Shown in pieces: positions 59,749-64,000 of a stretch of DNA of 64,000 bases. The notes under the pieces are model-generated. The model ran no database searches and was not told where the DNA came from. It saw only the letters and a list, made by a program, of their open reading frames with translations. The translations under genes were made by a program, and so were the position numbers. Source of the stretch: CAXTSE01 sp035554115. Lineage in GTDB: Bacteria; Actinomycetota; Actinomycetes; Actinomycetales; Microbacteriaceae. Position 1 is the first letter of the stretch. Every line of letters starts with the position of its first letter. The stretch is taken from assembly GCA_035554115.1 (NCBI GenBank), contig DATMIW010000006.1, positions 1 to 64,000 on the forward strand, in the 5' to 3' direction.

Positions 59749-60963
59749 TCAGGCGAGGCGGGCCTTGAGGTTCTCGTCGAGCGTGGCGAGGAACTCCTCG
59801 GTCGTCTGCCAGGCCTGGTCCGGCCCGACGAGGGCAGCGAGGTCCTTCGTCATCGCGCCGGCCTCGACCGAGGTGATCACGACATCCTCGAGCGTGAGCG
59901 AGAAGTCGATGAGCTCCTGGTTGCCGTCCAGCTTGCCGCGATGGGCGAGCCCGCGCGTCCAGGCGAAGATCGACGCAATCGGGTTGGTCGACGTCGGCTT
60001 GCCCTGCTGGTGCTGACGGTAGTGGCGCGTGACGGTGCCGTGGGCGGCCTCCGCCTCGACGACCTTGCCATCCGGAGTCGACAGCACCGAGGTCATGAGC
60101 CCGAGCGATCCGAAGCCCTGAGCCACTGTGTCGGACTGCACGTCACCGTCATAGTTCTTGCACGCCCAGACGTAACCGCCCTCCCACTTCATCGCCGAGG
60201 CGACCATGTCGTCGATGAGGCGGTGCTCGTAGGTGAGGCCTGCAGCGTCGAACTGCTCTTTGAATTCGGCCTCGAAGATCTCCTGGAAGATGTCCTTGAA
60301 CCGGCCGTCGTATGCCTTCAGGATCGTGTTCTTGGTTGACAGGTAGACCGGGTAATTGCGGGCCAGGCCGTAGTTGAGGGAGGCGCGTGCGAAGTCGCGG
60401 ATCGACGCGTCCTGGTTGTACTGCACCTGGGCGATGCCGTCATCGGGTGCGTTGTAGACCTCGAACTTCATCGGCTCGGAGCCGTCGTCCGGTGTAAACG
60501 ACACCTCGAGCTTGCCCGCACCTTTGAACACGAAATCGGTGGCACGGTACTGGTCGCCGAAGGCGTGACGGCCGATGATGATCGGCTTGTTCCAGCCGGG
60601 CACCAGACGCGGGATATTGGAGATGATGATCGGCTCGCGGAAGATCACGCCGCCGAGAATGTTGCGGATGGTGCCGTTCGGGCTCTTCCACATCTTCTTG
60701 AGGTGGAACTCCTCGACGCGGGCCTCGTCGGGGGTGATCGTGGCGCACTTGACGCCGACACCGTGCTTCTGGATCGCGTGGGCCGCATCGATCGTGACCT
60801 GGTCGTCGGTCGCATCCCGGTTTTCAATTCCGAGGTCGTAGTACTCGAGCGTGAGGTCGAGGTAGGGATGAATCAGGCGGTCCTTGATGAACTGCCAAAT
60901 AATGCGTGTCATCTCGTCGCCATCCAGCTCGACGACGGTACCTGCGACCTTGATCTTCTGCAC
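59749..60963 (-). CDS. icd: NADP-dependent isocitrate dehydrogenase
   Basis: 404 residues, homodimeric (eukaryote-like, IDH1) type. TCA cycle: isocitrate to 2-oxoglutarate plus CO2 and NADPH. Seen: VVELDGDEMTRIIWQFIKDRL, KCATITPDEARVEEF, SPNGTIRNILGG (substrate serine region), and the metal-binding segment YDGDVQSDTVAQGFGSLGLM, EAAHGTVTRHYR. Upstream GAGAGGG supports the ATG. Confidence 0.97.
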   Translation of the reverse strand: MQKIKVAGTVVELDGDEMTRIIWQFIKDRLIHPYLDLTLEYYDLGIENRDATDDQVTIDAAHAIQKHGVGVKCATITPDEARVEEFHLKKMWKSPNGTIRNILGGVIFREPIIISNIPRLVPGWNKPIIIGRHAFGDQYRATDFVFKGAGKLEVSFTPDDGSEPMKFEVYNAPDDGIAQVQYNQDASIRDFARASLNYGLARNYPVYLSTKNTILKAYDGRFKDIFQEIFEAEFKEQFDAAGLTYEHRLIDDMVASAMKWEGGYVWACKNYDGDVQSDTVAQGFGSLGLMTSVLSTPDGKVVEAEAAHGTVTRHYRQHQQGKPTSTNPIASIFAWTRGLAHRGKLDGNQELIDFSLTLEDVVITSVEAGAMTKDLAALVGPDQAWQTTEEFLATLDENLKARLA

Positions 60964-61079
60964 GGGGAACCCTCTCCTCGGCCGCGACTCACGGCCTCGA
61001 CCAGCCTAGCCGCAGAACGAAAGTGTCTTGACATCAAGAGACCTGACGCACGCAGCGTTTTGCGGGTTAGCCTGGTCGA

Positions 61080-61532
61080 ATGGCTCAGCTCACGATCGAA
61101 GAACTGGGGGCCTCGACAGTCGCCGCCGCCCACAGTCTGACCTTGAAGCCGGGCCAGGAGGCCTTCCTCGAGCCCGACACCTATCACCACTACGAAGAGA
61201 TGCTCGACCCTGCCAACTCGTGGCCACGGGTTGTGCGCGATGGCGACGAAGTTGTCGGCTACATCATGGGCAATTTCGACCCGGAGGCACCCGAAGACTT
61301 CCTGCGCGCCGCACTGTGGCGCATTGATGTGGCTGCCACGGCCCAGGGTCGCGGAGTTGGCCGATTCGCGGTGCAGGCTTTCGCCGACGAGGCACGCCAG
61401 CGCGGCTTCGACCATGTGACAGTCGTATGGGCGACAGGCGACAACGGGCCCGAGAAGTTCTTCACGGCGGTCGGTTTCGAGATCGCGGGCGAAACGCCCT
61501 ACGGCGAGAACCTCGGCGCGCTGCGTCTCTAA
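61080..61532 (+). CDS. GNAT-family N-acetyltransferase
   Basis: 150 residues. Acetyl-CoA loop ATAQGRGVGRFAVQAFADEA (Q-x-x-G-x-G). Ends VGFEIAGETPYGENLGALRL. Substrate unknown. Its stop overlaps the first base of the pseudogene stop on the other strand. Confidence 0.93.
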   Translation: MAQLTIEELGASTVAAAHSLTLKPGQEAFLEPDTYHHYEEMLDPANSWPRVVRDGDEVVGYIMGNFDPEAPEDFLRAALWRIDVAATAQGRGVGRFAVQAFADEARQRGFDHVTVVWATGDNGPEKFFTAVGFEIAGETPYGENLGALRL

Positions 61533-61730
61533 GGCGTGAGTTCGGCGATCACGATCTTCGACTGACGCATCAGCGCCTCGGCACCAAACTGCGTCACCGC
61601 AGGGTCATCGCTCCACAGCACCTCGGGCACGACCTGCCAGGGTCCGCGCATCCGGAAACACGGACAGATAGAACGCGAAAGCCTCGGCCATCGTGCCGTC
61701 GAACCAGAGGAACGGGGTGAGTGTGGGCAC
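61529..61730 (-). pseudogene. PhnB-like VOC protein, internally deleted
   Basis: On the minus strand the start reads VPTLTPFLWFDGTMAEAFAF then YLSVFPDA, as in PhnB/3-demethylubiquinone-methyltransferase-like VOC proteins (usually about 150 residues). In a different frame the end reads WQVVPEVLWSDDPAVTQFGA and then MRQSKIVIAEL, which is the normal C-terminus of the same family. The middle is gone and the frame is broken (202 bases, not a multiple of 3). It begins 8 bases after the purH stop. Confidence 0.75.
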
Positions 61731-61738
61731 GACAGCTC

Positions 61739-63322
61739 TTAGTGGAAGAAGTGCCGCTCGCCGGTGAAGTACATCGTCACGCCGGCCGCATTGGCCGCAG
61801 CAACCACCTCGTCATCACGGACTGACCCACCCGGCTGCACGATCGCGCGCACGCCCGCGTCGATGAGAATCTGGGGTCCGTCGGCAAAGGGGAAGAAGGC
61901 ATCGGATGCGGCAACGCTTCCCGCGGCACGATCGCCCGCGCGATCCACGGCCAGCTTGCACGAATCCACCCGGTTCACCTGGCCCATGCCGACACCGACC
62001 GAGGCTCCCCCGCTCGCAAGCAGGATGCCGTTCGACTTCACCGAGCGGCATGCCCGCCAGGCAAACTCGAGATCGGCGAGCTGGGCGGCGTCAGCAGCGG
62101 GACCGGCCACAAGCTTCCACTGCACGGCCGACTCGAAGTAGTTGTCGATGGTCTGCAGGAGCACACCGCCCGAAATCTGACGCAGCTCGATGCCACCGCG
62201 GTTGTAATCAGCGGGGAGCTGCAGGAGACGCAGATTGGGCTTTTCGCGCAGAATCTCGAGCGCCTCGGGCTCGAAGCCCGGCGCAACAATCACCTCGGTG
62301 AAGATCGGGGCGATCGACGCCGCCGCCTCGGCGGTGATCGGACGGTTCGCCGCGATCACACCGCCGAAAGCTGACACCGGGTCACACGCGTTCGCCGCAA
62401 TATGGGCGGCGGCGATCGTGTCGGCGGTGGCGATTCCACACGGGTTGGCGTGCTTGATGATCGCGAGGGTGGGACCTTCGTGGTCGTACGCGGCGCGCAG
62501 GGCCGCGTCGGCATCCATGTAGTTGTTGTACGACATTTCTTTGCCGCCCAGCAGCGTGGCCTGCGCAATGCCACCGCCGGCCGGGCTGCCGTACAGCGCC
62601 GCGCGCTGATGCGAGTTCTCGCCGTAGCGGAGGATGTTCTCACGTTCCCAGCTTCCGCCGACCCAACCGGGGAAACCCGATCCCTCGTCGTCGGGGGCGA
62701 CAACACTGCCCAGCCACGAGGCGACGGCGATGTCGTAGGTGGCCGTGTGACGGAAAGCGGCGAGCGCGAGGTTCCGGCGCTGCGCAAGAGTCGTGCCTCC
62801 GGACTGCACGGCGTCAATGATGTCGGCGTACTGCTCGGGCGAAGTCACGATCGCGACATTGGCGTGGTTCTTGGCCGAAGCGCGCACCATCGTGGGGCCA
62901 CCGATATCGATCTGCTCGACAACCGCATCCGGCTCGGCGCCCGACGCCACCGTCTCGGCAAAGGGATACAGATTCGACACGACGAGCTCGAACGGCTTGA
63001 TGCCGAGCTCGCTCAGCTGCACCTCGTGATCGAAGAGGCGCAGATCGGCCAGCAGACCGGCGTGCACGGCAGGGTGCAGGGTCTTGACGCGGCCGTCGAG
63101 CGATTCGGGGAATCCGGTGAGCTGCGAGACCTCGGTGACGGGGTATCCGGCATCCGCAATCTTCTGGGCTGTCGACCCGGTCGATACGAGCTCGACCCCG
63201 GCAGCGGAAAGCGCAGCGGCGAGTTCGAGAAGTCCGGTCTTGTCGTAGACCGACAGCAGGGCGCGGCGTACGACGATCTCGTCACGTTCGCGCAGGGGTC
63301 CGGATGGGGCGTGGCTGCTCAT
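61739..63322 (-). CDS. purH: Bifunctional AICAR transformylase / IMP cyclohydrolase PurH
   Basis: 527 residues. Last two steps of IMP synthesis. N-terminal IMP cyclohydrolase (about 1-200; ALLSVYDKTGLLELA, GRVKTLHPAVHAGLL) and C-terminal AICAR transformylase (HANPCGIATADTI catalytic region, ending FTGERHFFH). Uses 10-formyl-THF made by FolD. ATG overlaps the purN stop by 4 bases. Confidence 0.97.
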   Translation of the reverse strand: MSSHAPSGPLRERDEIVVRRALLSVYDKTGLLELAAALSAAGVELVSTGSTAQKIADAGYPVTEVSQLTGFPESLDGRVKTLHPAVHAGLLADLRLFDHEVQLSELGIKPFELVVSNLYPFAETVASGAEPDAVVEQIDIGGPTMVRASAKNHANVAIVTSPEQYADIIDAVQSGGTTLAQRRNLALAAFRHTATYDIAVASWLGSVVAPDDEGSGFPGWVGGSWERENILRYGENSHQRAALYGSPAGGGIAQATLLGGKEMSYNNYMDADAALRAAYDHEGPTLAIIKHANPCGIATADTIAAAHIAANACDPVSAFGGVIAANRPITAEAAASIAPIFTEVIVAPGFEPEALEILREKPNLRLLQLPADYNRGGIELRQISGGVLLQTIDNYFESAVQWKLVAGPAADAAQLADLEFAWRACRSVKSNGILLASGGASVGVGMGQVNRVDSCKLAVDRAGDRAAGSVAASDAFFPFADGPQILIDAGVRAIVQPGGSVRDDEVVAAANAAGVTMYFTGERHFFH

Positions 63323-63906
63323 ACAAGCTCCTGGAGATCGAGAGTGTGGGTGGCTATTGCAACGATGGACTGAACGAGAAGCTCGCGCTCGACAACTTTG
63401 ATCCGCTCGTGGAGGTGGACTTCTGTGTCGCCGGGGAGAATCGGGACGCGACGCTGGGCGACGATGGGCCCGGAATCGACTCCCGCGTCAACGACGATGA
63501 CGCTTGCGCCGGTTTCGCTTGCTCCCGCGGCGAGAGCGTCACGCACGGCGTGGGCGCCGGGAAACTCGGGCAGATAGGCGGGATGCGTGTTCACCAGATT
63601 CGGCGACAGAGCGTCGACGACGTTGGCGGGCAGAAGACGCATGAACCCCGAGAGCACGACAAGGTCGGCTTGCCACTGGCGGATCTGCGATAGCAGTTCG
63701 GCGCCCCATTCCTCGCGCGTGGCGAACGCACCGAAGGGGACGACGAAGGTCGGGATGCCGTAGTGCTCGGCATGGGCCAGGCCGTCCGCGTCGAGGTCGG
63801 CGCCGATCGCGACGACCCGCGCCGGAAAGTCGGGGTGGTCGGCGGCCTCGAGAAGTGCCCGAAGGTTAGAGCCGCCCCCGGATATGAGGACGACGACCCG
63901 GAGCAC
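63319..63906 (-). CDS. purN: Phosphoribosylglycinamide formyltransferase PurN
   Basis: 195 residues, GTG start. Adds the formyl group from 10-formyl-THF to GAR in purine synthesis. Substrate loop ISGGGSNLRALLEA (about 8-21), catalytic NTHPAYLPEFPGAHAVRDAL (Asn/His; about 106-125) and Asp in VDAGVDSGPIVAQ. First gene of the purN-purH operon. Confidence 0.97.
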   Translation of the reverse strand: MLRVVVLISGGGSNLRALLEAADHPDFPARVVAIGADLDADGLAHAEHYGIPTFVVPFGAFATREEWGAELLSQIRQWQADLVVLSGFMRLLPANVVDALSPNLVNTHPAYLPEFPGAHAVRDALAAGASETGASVIVVDAGVDSGPIVAQRRVPILPGDTEVHLHERIKVVERELLVQSIVAIATHTLDLQELV

Positions 63907-64000
63907 GCCTTCAGCCTACCGGCCCTGCCTGCCTGCCCCGGCCTGCCTAGCTACCAGTCCTAGTTGCCCGTCCCGGCCTGCTTGGCTGTCTCGTCCTGCC
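63907..64000. other. Pyrimidine-rich intergenic sequence at window edge
   Basis: CCTGCCTGCC-type runs and two copies of CGGCCTGC lie upstream of purN. No promoter or RNA element was recognised with confidence. Confidence 0.4.

Noticed and set aside
63907..64000. Possible second ZTP riboswitch upstream of purN
   Set aside because: The minus-strand sequence lacks the conserved CGACTGGC/GGGGAGC and CCGCCTGGGC pairing in the right order.

Overview
The window is a dense, high-GC chromosome segment from an actinobacterium, most likely a member of the Microbacteriaceae. The evidence is a fused ispDF gene, CarD, SenX3-RegX3, a GlnR-type regulator, DUF3263, DUF4032 and DUF6907 proteins, many leaderless or GTG starts, and a dispersed short repeat (core GGTCTCGACAGGCTCGACC) of a kind I recall from that family. 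There are about 65 protein genes, two tRNAs, one riboswitch and one clear pseudogene. No gene-free stretch exceeds 300 bases. I saw no CRISPR array, rRNA gene, insertion sequence or replication origin.

Layout. 1-8.2 kb: end of an XPB-type helicase, a shortened AbiEi-like gene behind a 16-bp-arm palindrome, a two-component system, a lone WXG100 gene, groEL under two CIRCE operators, and a DUF3263/LytR_C/DUF3048 envelope operon. 8.2-14.4 kb: msrB, tRNA-Thr, a reductase, an amino-acid permease, a membrane-anchored thioredoxin-fold protein, an orphan sugar-ABC ATPase and a DUF4032 kinase-like protein. 14.5-22.1 kb: an accessory island read on the minus strand, with a 2106-residue secreted RHS/YD-repeat protein ending in a colicin E5-like tRNase, an ATGA-coupled presumed immunity gene and three more small genes, one apparently frameshifted. 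22.2-26.4 kb: carD-ispDF-cysS-rlmB. 26.5-42.7 kb: phosphate and nitrogen control (regX3, senX3, phoU, glnR, ppk, a Nudix/phosphatase fusion, pstSCAB) with three PHO-box-like direct repeats, interleaved with gpmA and a five-gene minus-strand operon containing ygfZ. 42.8-50.9 kb: mixed accessory genes including tRNA-Lys, a DUF1778/GNAT toxin-antitoxin pair, a Met/Cys-rich copper-binding protein, a VIT-family transporter and a galactokinase-like protein lacking family motifs. 50.9-56.2 kb: glyA-folD behind a ZTP riboswitch, then a flavin electron-transfer cassette (FMN-binding lipoprotein, ApbE, an NqrB/RnfD-reductase fusion). 56.3-64 kb: YdeI-like protein, MFS transporter, FAD oxidoreductase, icd, a GNAT enzyme, a deleted PhnB-like pseudogene, and purN-purH.

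How the genes work together. The phosphate genes form a nearly complete regulon: uptake (PstSCAB), sensing (SenX3-RegX3-PhoU) and storage (Ppk), each major unit with an 11-bp-period direct repeat upstream. One-carbon metabolism is linked to purine synthesis: glyA-folD, controlled by the purine intermediate ZTP, supplies the folate cofactors used by PurN and PurH at the window end. The RHS island is the most distinctive accessory system, a secreted contact-type tRNase toxin with its own immunity cluster.
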